Below, piece by piece: positions 1 through 10,962 of a DNA stretch of 64,000 nucleotides (positions are counted from its first letter, which is position 1; each line of letters begins with the position of its first letter). Made by a program: the position numbers and the translations under genes. Under the pieces are notes generated by a model. It had not been told where the DNA came from. It saw only the letters and a program-made list of their open reading frames with translations, and made no database searches. The stretch spans positions 368,504 to 432,503 of the forward strand of contig CAUYUJ010016471.1 in NCBI GenBank assembly GCA_963575745.1. The letters run 5' to 3'. Source of the DNA: Prorocentrum cordatum. Taxonomy: Eukaryota > Sar > Dinophyceae > Prorocentrales > Prorocentraceae.

Positions 1-290
1 CCGCCGGCCGGTGGCGCCCTGGCGTCATGGCCCTCCCCCAAGAGGGGCCCACGACGGCCCCAAGACGCTCCAAGAGAGCCCCCGAGGGTCCCAAGACAGC
101 CCAACTGGGCTCCCAGACCGCCCCAGAGCATCCCCAAGAGGCCCCTCAGGGATGCCCTGAGGGACCTAGACAGCCTCAGAGGGCCCCAAGACGGCCCAGG
201 AGGCCCCCAAGACGGCTTGAAATTGGCTTCAAGAAACCCCGAAGAGGGCCCATTCGGGACCCTGCATTAGTACAGCGACGGTCAGAACTT

Positions 291-291
291 C

Positions 292-347
<56 letters not shown>
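291..347. repeat. (TA)n microsatellite
   Basis: About 25 consecutive TA dinucleotides sit inside the CCAAGAGG block. A similar run at 1,441-1,468 abuts GT repeats. Confidence 0.95.
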
Positions 348-350
<3 letters not shown>

Positions 351-548
351 CCTCGACGGCGCATGGGGGTACCAGGGCCTCTGGGGCGCCCCCGGGACGG
401 CTCCCGAGGGCGCCAGAGGCCGCCAAACAGATCAAGAGGGCGCACAAGCCTCGATATATAGCTTGAAGACGCCGACGATGGCTCCAAGAGGGCTCCTGGG
501 AGCCTCCGAGACAGCCCAAGAGGGCCCCAAGAGCCCTCCCAAGAGGGC

Positions 549-600
549 CCCAAGAGGCAAAAATGGCTCCGTTCCTTTAAGAAAACGTGCATTTTTCAGG
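549..600 (-). repeat. Conserved core of the CTTGGG repeat family
   Basis: Read on the minus strand, this A/T-rich stretch contains AAAATGCACGTTTT, then GGAACGG, then CCATTTTTG. The same order occurs at 17,250-17,292 and, more diverged, at 26,352-26,402 on the plus strand, each time in the middle of a CTTGGG block. This shows the blocks are copies of one structured element and not merely shared composition. Confidence 0.6.
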
Positions 601-1080
601 GATTCGCCTCTTGACCTTCCAGGGGAACGAAGACGGCCGGAGAGGCCGCCAGGATCGCCCCAAGACAGCCCAAGAGGGTTCCAAGACAGCCCAAAAGGGC
701 CCCTGGCTAGCCCAAGAGGTCCCCAAGACGGCCCAAGAGGGACCCAGGACGGCCCCAAGCAGGGGCCCAGAGAGGGTGCCCTACGAACATTTCAAGCCCT
801 CCGCCCCCAGAGGTCCCAAGGGGCCCCAAGAGCCCCCCAAAACGCCTCCAAGAAGCCCCAGAAAAACTTTCAGGAGCGCCCCAGAGGCCCCCCAACAGCC
901 CCCTGACCAGACGCCCTCAGGTACTCTTCCCGCTCCCGAAGCTTCCAGACCACTCTTCGTTTCCTAAAGCCCGAAACGGGGCCTGGGACCGTCAAACATT
1001 TACGACGAAACACCGGGCCCATAGAAGGCCTTCGGACTTCGGGCCCACTCCAGGGACCCCGCGTTGAAAAAGTCACGCTA

Positions 1081-1385
1081 GCGAATCTCTTGGACAGGAT
1101 GCAGTCCCGTGGAATGCGCTGGACTTCCAGGACCGACGTGTAGTTACCCGTGGTGGTGTTGATAGTGGTCGTGGATTCGCGGCAGTGGCAGTGTTATTGG
1201 TGGTGGTACCGGCAGAGGTTGAACCAATGGCCGTTATAGTGGCCGCGGAAAGTGCAACGTCATGGACGGGGTGGCCATGCCCAGAATGGACATGGAATCG
1301 GAAGTGGTCGTGACCGCGGTGATGGCAGAAAGGGTGGTGGTAGCCGTGGCGGCAGTGGCGGTGTTGAGCGTGGTCGCGGGAGTGA
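1081..1385. repeat. Degenerate GGTGGT/GTGGC-rich tract
   Basis: About 300 nt of irregular GTGGTGGT, GTGGCAGTGG and GGTCGTGG units with no exact period and no convincing coding frame. Confidence 0.6.
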
Positions 1386-1423
1386 CTAGAACCTAAGCGC
1401 GCGAAGCGCGCGCGTGGTTCTAG
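1386..1423. other. Perfect-armed hairpin with GC-alternating interior
   Basis: CTAGAACC at 1,386-1,393 is the exact reverse complement of GGTTCTAG at 1,416-1,423. The interior is GCGCGCGAAGCGCGCGCG, itself able to fold. GT and TA microsatellites follow immediately. A decayed relative is at about 10,114-10,150. Confidence 0.8.
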
Positions 1424-1432
1424 TGTGTGTAT

Positions 1433-1468
<36 letters not shown>

Positions 1469-1470
1469 GA
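1424..1470. repeat. (GT)n/(TA)n microsatellite
   Basis: GTGTGTATGTATGTGT leads into about 14 TA dinucleotides. Confidence 0.9.
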
Positions 1471-1839
1471 GTGTGTCCCTCTACCTTCGATAATACAACG
1501 GAAAAAAACCTGGGTCGCCAACGAAAAAACCCACGGGTCGCCGGCACCCCCAGTAGGAGTAGCCCCGCCGCCTTCCAGAAAGCCCCAAAAAGCTTCCAAA
1601 AGGCACCCATGAAAACCTCGCGGCGGCTCCAGAGGAACCCATGGAAGCGTCGCGACGGCCTCTGACCGAATTTACGGCTCCCCAAGAAATCAAAATCCTT
1701 TCCAAAACGCCATCGACAGACCGAAGAGGCCCCCACGAAGCCTGCCTACAGGGCCCCGAGAAGCGAGAATCGTTGATTTTCCATTGTGTTTTTATATGTG
1801 TGTTGCTTTCTCGCCTTTTCCGCTTTCCGACACTCCACG

Positions 1840-2000
1840 GCGGCCCACGAGGCCCCCAGGAGCGCCCCAAGTCGGCCCACGAGGTCCCCAAGCTGGCCCC
1901 AAGACGGCCCAAGAGGCGCCCAACAGGGCCCAAGACGGCCCCGAGAAGGCCCTTAGAAGGGCCAAAGAGTGCGGCCAAAAATCAAAAAAATCTACCAGCA
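1840..2000 (-). repeat. CTTGGG/CCAAGAGG repeat, short block 2
   Basis: CCCAAGACGGCCC and CCAAGAGGCGCCC units of the same family and orientation as 27-960. No gene is called between 1,470 and 2,190; ORFs there are composition-driven. Confidence 0.65.
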
Positions 2001-2191
2001 CCCTCAGAGGATCCGAGCAGCCCTCCAAACGCCATGGGCGTGATCACATTTTTTAATATGCGGGTCGAGAGCGCATCTCTTCCGGTCGGCCACCGCAGGG
2101 TTGCTCCGAGAGCAAATTGTGCACCGGGGCGGGCAGGGAAGAGAGAAAGGGAGGGGAATCGCGGAGCCCACTCAAATCGTGAAGGCCTCTA

Positions 2192-3770
2192 GTGAAATTC
2201 CATCGCGCCTCCGATGGCACCAACAGCCTCGGACGTCTGCCGCCACGCCGTCGGCAATCTTCTCCGGCAGTCAGTGACTGTAGCTGCGTTTCAGGGCACT
2301 CTTACTGGGGCACCCGTTTTCGGGACCCTAACGAGACCTTCGTACAACAACCGCTACTCCCAGTGTCCTCCCTCGCGCCCCTCTGCCGTCCTCAAGCTTA
2401 TATTTGTTCAGGTTACTCTTATTGCGCCTCTTCCAGGCCTCCACATCACCGCAGGGCGGAGACAAGAGCCGCGAGCACTGCATCCATGCGTAGTCGTTTT
2501 GGCTTCCGACCCAAGGCGGCCGCGTCGGTACTAAACACACCGTGGCCATCAACCATCACTCCGTTTTGCTCGTCGTCGGGATCGGGCCTCCGCACACCCA
2601 CCCGTGCCCCTGAGTTGCAGCTATGCTCCAATATCGCCAATTCTGAACAATGGGCCGAAAGAAATCCGAATATTTCACATGCTCTGTTTGCACGCACTTG
2701 CTGCCGCGCAACCTGTTCACTCCAAACCAACTACACCAGTCTAGCAATCCTTGCAAGGAGTGCGCCTCTAACACCAACGCGCCTGCTTCCAGATTTCCGC
2801 GCGCGCGCTGTCACGAACGGCTCCCGCCACAGGATTCCGCCCAACGCAACTTCCACCGCGGCGACAGAGTGTACATTTCATGTGTTCGGTAACCAGATCA
2901 TTTCTTCGTTTGTGTGTTGTGTGGAGAAACCTGACCACGCGACGATGTGGCTGCCAGCTGGCACGACCGCAGTCAGAACATGTCGGCGTTGCTGTCAACA
3001 TGGACGACCAGCTCACGCTATTTCCCGCATCGACTTCGGCACCATGACATACAAATGCCCCCACTGCTATGCCAAACTCTTACATTGCGCAGGTGTTGCC
3101 TTCTGCTGCGGGACTGGAAAACGTTACGTCGCTTTCATTATTTGCTACGCATCACTGGGACACGCTCTCATGGACGTGTTCAGCAAAACGTGGTTGTACA
3201 AGCGCGCGCAGGGACGTGCAGTGCACGACGCCACCACCAACGCACTTCGACGAACAGGATTCTCAGCCGTCAGCCGCCGCTGCAACAGTTTATTTCTCTT
3301 CGCGGCGCACGAGATTCAGAGCACCACTTCAGAACGGAACCTGCGTTTCGGCAGCGAGCTCCGGCCTTCCAATGTTCGAATTCACGGCCGCATGTATCGG
3401 CGCATCTGGAGTTGCGCAGACAGTACCTCTTTTGCGCCGCATCGTTGCGGACCCCCGGGAGCGCGCCACAAACGCCGCACCGCAGCACGTGGACGCGAAA
3501 CTTCTGCGACAGCTTGAGAAGCTCATCCTCCCACACTATGGTTACGCACGAGGTTTTCGACGCCTGTCTGGTCCATCAGCACGCGCCCCCATCTGTCGGT
3601 GGATCTGCAGTGGGATGAGGGCATCAACGAAATCGCTGCGATTGTGCACGAACCACCCCTATGTCGACGCGTCCGCACGGCATGTTTTCTTTAGAAGAAT
3701 TTCTTCTCCCGCGCCCCGATGCCTCAACCCGCTGAGCGCCCTGTACGAACATTTGAGCTAGCCACTCTGG
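2192..3770 (+). pseudogene. Frameshifted zinc-ribbon protein relic, possibly Helitron N-terminal region
   Basis: No frame is intact across the region, but several protein-like patches succeed one another. At 2,650-2,790 the frame reads MGRKKSEYFTCSVC, then LLPRNLF, then CKEC, a CxxC...CxxC ribbon. Near 2,905 a second frame reads FVCVLCGE and PRDD before a stop, followed near 2,980 by TCRRCC, like a second copy of that ribbon. Near 3,050-3,110 the frame reads KCPHCYAKLLHC and then FCCGTGK. Helitron replicase N-terminal domains have a comparable CxxC...CC..GK finger followed by a G-x-x-Y-H-R-I-like motif; RMYRRIW near 3,390 could be that motif. The 441-codon ORF at 2,192-3,517 covers only part of these patches. 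I infer a decayed transposon gene. No Rep HUH motif or helicase is visible, so the Helitron assignment is weak. Confidence 0.4.
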
Positions 3771-4109
3771 TTCCCCGCGGAAGCCGCGGGTGGAGCACCG
3801 ATGTACAAGCCAGCGCGGGGCAACGCGTCTCCCAAATGTGGTGGTACCGCCAACAACTACTTCGAATGAGTCATATGCGCGTGCGTGGCCTCTATTGAAT
3901 GAATGGTTGGTGCGCGTGTTTTGTTCCGAATGGAAGATGTAAGGCTCGGACTCATTGCAGGGCACAATCCCACCGAAGCGCGAAACAAACCGACATGTGC
4001 GAGGCTTCCACCAACGATCACCTCTTCGTCATGTTTCCCACAATGTCCACAAAACTCCAAGATGCAAGGGTCAATATTAGAAGGCGAAGCGAAGCGAGCC
4101 GTAAAATTT

Positions 4110-4151
4110 GGTAGTCGTATGTATGTGTATGTTTGTGCAGATGCTCGTGGA

Positions 4152-4194
<43 letters not shown>

Positions 4195-4390
4195 TTGGAT
4201 ATGTCGTTGTATGTGTATGTGTGTAGATTTGTGTATATTTATATATATATAGGTTTGAGTGTATGTGTATACATATACATGTAGATGCATGTGTTCATGC
4301 TTCTGTTTTTGTGAATGTGTATATGTATGTGCGTATGTGTATATATATACATATATGTATGCATAGGGGTTATATGTATATTGCAAAAAT
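4110..4390. repeat. ATGTGTAT-type microsatellites with (TA)n
   Basis: Mixed GTATGTGTAT, TATATA (about 4,156-4,188 and 4,239-4,251) and TACATA repeats. ORFs reading Tyr-Ile-Tyr-Ile are microsatellite translations. Confidence 0.9.
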
Positions 4391-4396
4391 GTATGC

Positions 4397-4580
4397 GCCC
4401 CCCCCAGGCCTCGACCCCCACCTCTGGAACGTCTCCGGACAATTCCCGGCGCCGCCCTCCCGGGGGCCCCAGCGCGCCGCAGGATGGCCGCCCCCCCCCG
4501 GGCCCCGATCCCCACCTCGAGAACATCTCCAGACAATCCCCGGCACCGCCTGCCCGGGGCTCCCAACGCGCCGCAGGAAG
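4397..4580. repeat. Two-copy ~92-bp direct repeat
   Basis: The sequence from CCTCGACCCCCACCTC through GCGCCGCAGGATGG is followed by a second copy from CCCCGATCCCCACCTC through GCGCCGCAGGAAGG. Both copies carry a TCTCC-GACAAT-CCCGG stretch in the same position. Confidence 0.75.
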
Positions 4581-5115
4581 GCTTCGAGACGGCCCAGGAC
4601 GCCCCCAAGACAGCCTATGTAAGAGTGCCCCAAGCGGCCCAGACGGCTCTCCAGACTCCAACACCGCCCAAGACAAGCCCAAGGAGGCGCTCGAGAGGCC
4701 CAAGCTTTCGAAAGAAAATCAAGGAACACTTATGATTTTCGCAATTTCGCAATTTCGCTTCGGATACGCTTCCGAGCCTTGCGCATGACCCACAAGAATG
4801 CCCCAAGATGCCCCCAAGAGGCGCCCCGAGTGGCGTGCAGCTGCCTGGCTGGGGCACCCGAGATGCCCCAAGATGCCCCAAAGAACCGCGGTGAGGCACT
4901 CGCGGACGAGCAAGCACACTTGCCTTCTCATCTTTGCGCTGCCGACGCGCCGCTCGGGCCTCCAAGTAGCCCCCAGCAGACCTTGGAAGACTTTCAAACG
5001 ACCCGAAAAGCACCCAAGAAGCCTGGGCAAACCCCAGGAGACCCCGCAAGAGGCAGCCAAGAGACGCCCCAAATGTCCCCCCAAAGCCCCCCGAGAAACT
5101 GGCAAGACGCACCCT
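4580..5115 (-). repeat. CTTGGG/CCAAGAGG repeat block 3
   Basis: CCCCAAGACAGCC and CCAAGAGGCGCCCCGAG units in the same orientation as block 1, with an A/T-rich interruption at 4,715-4,760 that may be a diverged form of the family core. Further units occur at about 5,570-5,720. Confidence 0.7.
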
Positions 5116-5420
5116 ACTTGTTGTGCCTCACCCGTTGTAGCTTCTCGCCCCAATGTCGGCGCCGTTCCTTCGATCTTTCGGTTAGCGTCGCGGTTTCAGA
5201 GGTCGCCCATATGTTTCGTTACTATTTTGCTTCCTCTTCGGCCGTTTCCTCGCCGCGGCTGCATTCGATCTCACATTTGCAGTTGCTTCTCTCCTCCATT
5301 CTCCTGCTTCTTCTTCGCACGCGGAGCTGGGCACGGGTACCTGGCGCGGAGGAGGAAGGTCGATACCGAGGAAAGGTTTCCAAGGATTCAGATGTCAACA
5401 CAGGCCGACGATAAGTCGAC

Positions 5421-5972
5421 GTGGAAGAGGAGGGGGAGAGGGAGGAGAAGGAGGAGGAGGAGGAGGAGAAGGAGGAGGGATAGGAGGAGGAGAAGGAGGA
5501 GGAGGAAGAGGAGGAGGAGGAGGAGGAGGAGCAAGGAGAGAAACAAGTGGGGAGCCCTCCCACCCTCGCGACCTGAAACGCCCCACGAGACCTTCAGGAG
5601 CCCCGCCAGACGGCTGCCAAAAGCGCCAGACGGGCCAAGCGCGCCCTGCGTCAGCCTGGGAAGCTTCCTGGAGGCCCCAATGGGTCCCGAAGTGCCATCA
5701 ACAGGTCCCCGAGGACCTCTCTGAGGCTTCAGATGCCGGTGGACCACAGTCGCACATCTGCTCTGGTAGGCCTCTCACGGAACATCCGGTTGGAGGTAGA
5801 AGGGGGAGGAGGAGGAGGAGGAGGAGGAGGAGGAGGAAGGAAGAGGAGGATGAGGAGGAGGAGGAGGAAAAGAACGAGGAGGAAAAGGAAGAGGAGGTGG
5901 AGGAGGAGGAGGAAAAGGAGGAGGGAGGAGGAGGAGGGAGGTGGAGGAGGAGGAAGAGGAGGAGGAAGACCA
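5421..5972. repeat. (GGA)n purine tracts
   Basis: Two GGAGGA-rich runs at 5,421-5,533 and 5,796-5,972 flank about 260 nt of CTTGGG-family-like sequence. Poly-Glu, poly-Arg and poly-Ser ORFs here are artefacts. 5,115-5,420 holds no recognisable gene. Confidence 0.9.
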
Positions 5973-6300
5973 GTGTAAACCCAAGAGTCATCCACGATGT
6001 TGGAATAATCCCTCCCTCCAAGCTCCCACTTCATAGGCCCCTACAACGGTTCATTTCCATTAAAGGGATTGCCTTTTTGGCAGACAACCGTTTGAAGACC
6101 CTGAAGCATGTCAGGACATAGTTTTCGAGATTTCAACGCCACGGATCAACCTGATTGTTGCGTCTTGACAATCCTGAATCGTGCCAAAACTCCATTACTA
6201 GGATTTCAACACAGCGAATCAAGATAAGTAACTATTGCGCCCGCATAATCCTGGATCCTTTCAAAAACACCATTTCTGGCACGTTGATGATGGGAACCTG
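5973..6300. other. Short non-repetitive A/T-richer spacer
   Basis: About 330 nt with lower GC than its surroundings. I see no coding motif or RNA structure; it leads directly into the ~82-bp satellite. Confidence 0.5.
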
Positions 6301-6309
6301 TGTAACTCT

Positions 6310-7140
6310 TGCAATGTTTAAGACGAATGTGCGCGGCGTTGAGGCGAGAGCCGCATTTTGAAAACCACCCGCCCCCAATCCGTGAAACTCTTGCAAATGT
6401 TTAACACGAGTGCGCGCCGCGCTAAGGCGAGAGCTACATTTTGAAAACGGCCCGCACTCAATCCGTGAAACTGTTGCAAATCTTTGAAACGAATGTACGT
6501 CGCGCTAGAGCGAGAACCACATTTTGAAAGCGACCCGCCCTCGATCCGTGAAACGCTTGCGCTTTTCCAACGAATGCGCGCCGCGCTAAGGCGAGAGCTG
6601 CATTTTGAAAACGGCCCTCCCTCAATCCGTGAAATTATTACGGATATTTAAGACGAATGCGCGCCGCGCTAAGGCGAGAACCACATGTTGACAACCACCC
6701 GCCCTCAATCCGTGAAGCGTTTGCAAAAAAACGAAGGTGCGCCGCGCTAAGGCGAGAGCCACATTTTGGAAACGACCCGCCCTCAATCCGCGAAGCTCTT
6801 GACATGTTTAAAAACGAGTGTGGGCCGCGCTGGGGCGAGAGCCACATTTTGAAAACGACGCGCCCCCCCTCAATCCGTGAAATCATTGCGAATAGTTAAA
6901 ACGAATGCGCACCGCGCTAAGGCGAGAACCACATGTTGAAAACCACCCGCTCTCAATCCGTGAATCGTTTGTATTTTTCCCAAAAAAAACGAACATGCGC
7001 CGCGCTAAGGCGAGAGCCACATTTTGGAAACGACCCGCCCTCAACCCGCGAAGCTCTTGACACGTTTAAAACGAATGTGCGCCGCGCTGAGGCGAGAGCC
7101 ACAGTTTGAAAACGACGCGCCCTCCATCTGTGAAGTTGTT
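6310..7140. repeat. ~82-bp satellite array, about 10 monomers
   Basis: The phrase GCGCCGCGCTAAGGCGAGAG recurs near 6,323, 6,407, 6,488, 6,570, 6,652, 6,732, 6,814, 6,901, 6,989 and 7,071, spaced 80-88 nt. Each monomer then has CCACATTTTGAAAACGACC, CGCCCTCAATCCGTGAA and an A/T-rich link. Monomers differ by point changes and A-run length. Some frames stay open by chance. Confidence 0.93.
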
Positions 7141-7245
7141 TCTATTTCCCAACCATCCTGTGGTGTTGGGTCGTCGTTTTGAAGAGACAGCGCCCCGCGT
7201 CTCCTCCTTCCTCCTCCCGCTGCCTCCTCCCCCTCCTCCTCCCTC

Positions 7246-7261
7246 ATCCCATCATCATCAT

Positions 7262-7299
<38 letters not shown>

Positions 7300-7432
7300 G
7301 CATCATCAGCATCAACATCATCATCATCATCATCACCATCACCATCACCATCACCATCACCATCATCACCCTCATCATCATCACCCTCATCATCATCATA
7401 ATCATCATCATCATCATCGTCATCATCATCCT
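7246..7432. repeat. (ATC)n trinucleotide tract
   Basis: Nearly continuous ATCATC with CACCATCACC variants. His, Ile and Met homopolymer ORFs here are artefacts. Confidence 0.95.
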
Positions 7433-8790
7433 CATGCGTCCCGCACACCCATTTCGTCACACCCCTCACACGTTTCGTGGCCCCATAGGGAGCTCCGCCG
7501 AAGGTCCCAGAGGGTGTGCCCGCATGCGTCCCGCACACCCATTTCGGCACACCCCTCACACGTTTCGTGGCCTCATAAGGAGCTGCACCGAAGGTCCCAG
7601 TGGGTGTGCCCGCATGCGTCCCGCACACCCATTTCGGCACACCCCTCACACGTTTCGTGGCACCATAGGGAGCTGCACCGAAGGTCCCAGTGGGTGTGCC
7701 CGCATGCGGCACACCCATTTCGGGCTTCGTGGCCCCATAGGGAGCTCCACCGAAAGTCCCATGCGTCCCTCACACCCATTTCGGCACACCCCTCACACGT
7801 TTCGTGGCCCCATAGGGAGCTCCACGAAGGTCCCAGTGGGTGTGCCCGCATGCGTCCCGCACACCCATTTCGGCACACCCCTCACACGTTTCGTGGCCCC
7901 ATAGGGAGCTCCACCGAAGGTCCCAGTGGGTGTGCCCGCATGCGTCCCGCACACCCATTTCGGCACACCCCTCACATGTTTCGTGGCCATAGGGAGCTCC
8001 GCCGAAGGTCCCCCGCATGCGTCCCGCACACCCATTTCGGCACACCCCTCACACGTTTCGTGGCCCCATAGGGAGCTCCACCGAAGGTCCCAGTGGGTGC
8101 CGCCCGCATGCGTCCCGCACACCCATTTCGGCACACCCCTCACACGTTTCGTGGCCCCACAGGGAGCTCCACCGAAGGCCCCAGTGCTGCCGTCCGCATG
8201 CGTCCCGCACACCCATTTCGGCACACCCCTCACACGTTTCGTGGCCCCATAGGGAGCTCCACCGAAGGCCCCAGTGGCTGTGCCCGCATGCGTCCCGCAC
8301 ACTCATTTCGGCACACCCCTCACACGTTTCGTGGCCCCATAGGGAGCTCCACCGAAGGCCCCAGTGGTGCCGTCCGCATGCGTCCCGCACACCCATTTCG
8401 GCACACCCCTCACACGTTTCGTGGCCCCACAGGGAGCTCCACCGAAGGTCCCAGTGGGTGTGCCCGCTTGCGTCCCGCACACCCATTTCGGCACACCCCT
8501 CACACGTTTCGTGGCCCCCATATGGAGCTCCACGGAAGGCCCCAGTGGGTGTGCCCACATGCGTCCCGCACCCATTTCGGCACACCCCTCACACGTTTCG
8601 TGGCCCCATAGGGAGCTCCACCGAAGGTCCCAGTGGGTGTGCCCGCATGCATCCCGCACACCCATTTCGGCACACCCCTCACACGCTTCGTGGCCCCATA
8701 TGGAGCTCCACCGAAGGTCCCAGTGGGTGTGCCCGCATGCGTCCCGCACACCCACTTCGGCACACCCCTCACACGTTTCGTGGCCCCGAG
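7433..8790. repeat. 90-bp satellite array 1, about 15-16 monomers
   Basis: The monomer contains GCATGCGTCCCGCACACC, CATTTCGGCACACCCCTCAC, ACGTTTCGTGGCCCCATAGG and GAGCTCCACCGAAGGTCCC. The GCATGCGTC landmark repeats every 90 nt (7,522 then 7,612). A few monomers are shortened, for example near 7,700-7,760 and 7,985-8,020. Because 90 is divisible by 3, all six frames stay open for long stretches and create false ORFs of up to 321 codons. Confidence 0.97.
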
Positions 8791-8799
8791 TTTATCCGC

Positions 8800-9280
8800 G
8801 AGGCCTGACCTGAGGAGCGGCCCGCCACAGCCGCGCCTTCTCTCGGCTGTCCAACTGTTTGGCTTCGCGCCGCGGACGCCCTGCGCGCGTCGCGGGACCC
8901 TCTCGGGGCGATCAGTGCGCGTCTCGCGAACTCCGCGCTGCGCTCTGTCCAGCGCCTCGCTCGCCCGTCGTCGCTCCGCCCGGCGGCCAGAGCCATGCGC
9001 GCTATCAGTTAACCAGCAAACAATCTCTGTTCCACACAGCGTACGAACCGTGCGCGTCACTGTGACCCCTTCGGGGCGACCTGCGCGCGTCGCGAGGGCT
9101 CCGCCTTGCGCTGCGCCCGCAGCCTTGGACTTTGGAGTGCGCGGGCAAAGGGGAAGGAAAAAGGAGGGGAGGAAGCGGGCGCGACCCTCGTGCAGGGCGT
9201 GCCGACATGGGCGTCGCGGCGCGCGGGCGCTGCCGTCAGGGTTCCCAGGGAAGCCCCCTGTAAAGGCTACGTCACACAAT
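8800..9280 (+). other. GC-rich non-satellite part of module copy 1
   Basis: CGCGCG-rich sequence with two related segments, near CCCTCTCGGGGCGATC and CCCCTTCGGGGCGACC. The 3' half (9,060-9,260) matches 13,205-13,385. I recognise no protein. Confidence 0.5.
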
Positions 9281-9320
9281 TCGGCACACCTTCACGGTTC
9301 GTGGCCCCATAGGGAGCGCC
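9276..9320 (+). repeat. Solo partial 90-bp satellite monomer
   Basis: AATTCGGCACACC, CACGGTTCGTGGCCCCATAG and GGAGCGCCA match the satellite but stand alone after the GC-rich segment. An equivalent solo piece is at 13,598-13,650, so it belongs to the duplicated module. Confidence 0.75.
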
Positions 9321-9489
9321 ATCGAAGAAGATATTCACAATTGCGGTACTCACAACTGCATATGGTTGGGTCCTTCGCCCGGATACTTTCAAAGCTTTCA
9401 GAGCCATAAATGCTAAGGAAGTCTCAGACGGAATGCCCGGCCCGCCCTGAAAATTGGCCCCGGGGTGCGGCAGGGAAATGTTTTGATAA

Positions 9490-9805
9490 GGAAAAAGAAT
9501 GGAGGAGGAGGCGGAGGAGGAGGAGGAGGCTGCAAAATGAGGAGAAGGAGTAGGAGGGAAAGGAGGAGGAGCAAGACATTGTCAGGAGGAGAAGAAGGAG
9601 AAGAGGGGAAGAGGAGGAGAACGTGGGTGGGTGGAAATGAAGGAAATGAACGCGGTGAGCAGCATCAGGAACAGGAGCGCGAGGAGGAGGAGGAAGAAGA
9701 GGAGGAAAATGAGGAAAAGTATGAAAATAAGGAGGAGAAGGAGGACAAGGAGGAGGAATATACGGAAAAGGAAGAGAAGGAAGTGGGAAAGGAGGAGGCC
9801 GAGGA
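9490..9805. repeat. (GGA)n purine tract
   Basis: Interrupted GGAGGA/GAAGAGG run of about 300 nt, almost purely purine on the plus strand. Confidence 0.9.
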
Positions 9806-9977
9806 GTTGACGAGTATGGGTATCGGTATCGGTGTCGGTATCGGTAGACAAAGGCGTTTCGTCGGCTTGAAAGGAGAAATGAGAGATGATACCAGAGGGT
9901 GTGCCATCGCGTTCCAGCAGCACCCTTCGGGAACACCCTTCAGGAATCGGACGTTTGCGCTACACATTATCGAACGT

Positions 9978-10092
9978 CGTCGCCGTCGTCGTTGCCGCTC
10001 GGCGACGTCATCGTCGTCGAAGTCGTCGCAGTCGTCGTCGTCGTCGCCGACTTTGTCGAGGCCGTCGTCGTCGCTTCCGTCGAAAATCGCAT
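9978..10092. repeat. (GTC/CGT)n trinucleotide tract
   Basis: GTCGTCGTCGCCG repeats; Ser/Arg-rich ORFs are artefacts. A degenerate hairpin related to 1,386-1,423 follows at about 10,114-10,150 (CTAGAACCTGAATGCGCGCG then GGCGCGCGCG), then GT/TA and (GA)n microsatellites at 10,190-10,280. Confidence 0.8.
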
Positions 10093-10210
10093 TTAAATTC
10101 GGGGACGTCTGCGCTAGAACCTGAATGCGCGCGAGGCGCGCGCGTTTCAAGTATTTCTTTAAATTTCACATCTCTAAACATACAGTTGCATATGTGTGTA
10201 TATATACATA

Positions 10211-10254
<44 letters not shown>

Positions 10255-10506
10255 AAAAATGTGTGAGAGAGAGAGATAGAAAAGGACAGACATAAACATA
10301 CGTAGACATACATATATACATATCGGAGGTGAGGGGGTGAGATCGAAGTGGAACGGAGAGCCCCCCTACCGGGAAATCGATTTCGGTTTCGTGTTCGTGC
10401 GTGCCGTGCGTGCGGGCGAGGCGAAGCTGCGTGGGCGGGCGAGAAAAAGTCTCCTGTGGCTGAGGCGCGGCCGGACCAAATGAATCTCCACCGGGCGGCC
10501 GGTGGC

Positions 10507-10690
10507 CCGCGGTGTCCCGCCGGTGTCCCGCGAAAGTCCCGTGTGGCTGAGGCGCGGCCGGACCAAATGTCTCCCTTCCGGGCGGCCGGTGGCCCGCGCT
10601 GTCCCGCCGGTGTCCCGCGGTGTCCCGCGGTGTCCCGCGGTGTCCCGCGGTGCCCCGCGGTGTCCCGCCGGTGTCCCGCGGTGCCCCGCG
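10507..10690 (+). repeat. GGTGTCCCG tandem repeats
   Basis: Nine- to ten-nt units GGTGTCCCGC, first flanking two copies of a segment with GTGTGGCTGAGGCGCGGC and then in uninterrupted tandem. Confidence 0.9.
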
Positions 10691-10913
10691 ATGATGCTGA
10701 TGATGATGATGATGATGAGATGAGATGAGATGAGATGAGATGAGATGAGATGAGATGAGATGAGATGAGATGATGATGATGATGATGATGATCGTGATGC
10801 TGATGATGATGATGCTGCTGATGATGATGATGACGATGATGATGATGATGGTGATGCTGATGATGTCGGTGATGAAGAGGACGATGATGATGACATGATG
10901 ATGATGGTGTCCC

Positions 10914-10962
<49 letters not shown>

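Larger units (their letters stand above)
27..960 (-). repeat. CTTGGG/CCAAGAGG degenerate interspersed repeat, block 1
   Basis: The plus strand is built from imperfect units such as CCAAGACGGCCCAAGAGG with a loose 12-24 nt rhythm. The same family appears in the opposite orientation (CTTGGGGGCCTCTTGGGCC) at about 16.9-17.5, 24.8-25.7, 26.0-26.7 and 30.1-30.5 kb. The ORFs of 100-150 codons here are low-complexity Pro/Arg/Gln translations present in several frames on both strands, so I do not call genes. The block contains a (TA)n microsatellite and the conserved core listed separately. Confidence 0.8.
7150..9400 (+). repeat. Duplicated satellite-bearing module, copy 1
   Basis: The module opens with GTTGGGTCGTCGTTTTGAAG near 7,153 and CCCGCGTC plus CTCCTC-rich sequence. 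It continues with ATC repeats, the 90-bp satellite, a GC-rich segment containing CCGACATGGGCGTCGCGG and GGCGCTGCCGTC, a solo satellite piece, and CATATGGTTGGGTCCTTCGC at about 9,360. The same ordered parts occur at about 12,087-13,715 with diverged sequence and a shorter GC-rich part. This is a segmental duplication or two copies of one long element. Confidence 0.75.

Noticed and set aside
6310-8790. CRISPR array
   Set aside because: Monomers are contiguous with no unique spacers, and the DNA is eukaryotic.
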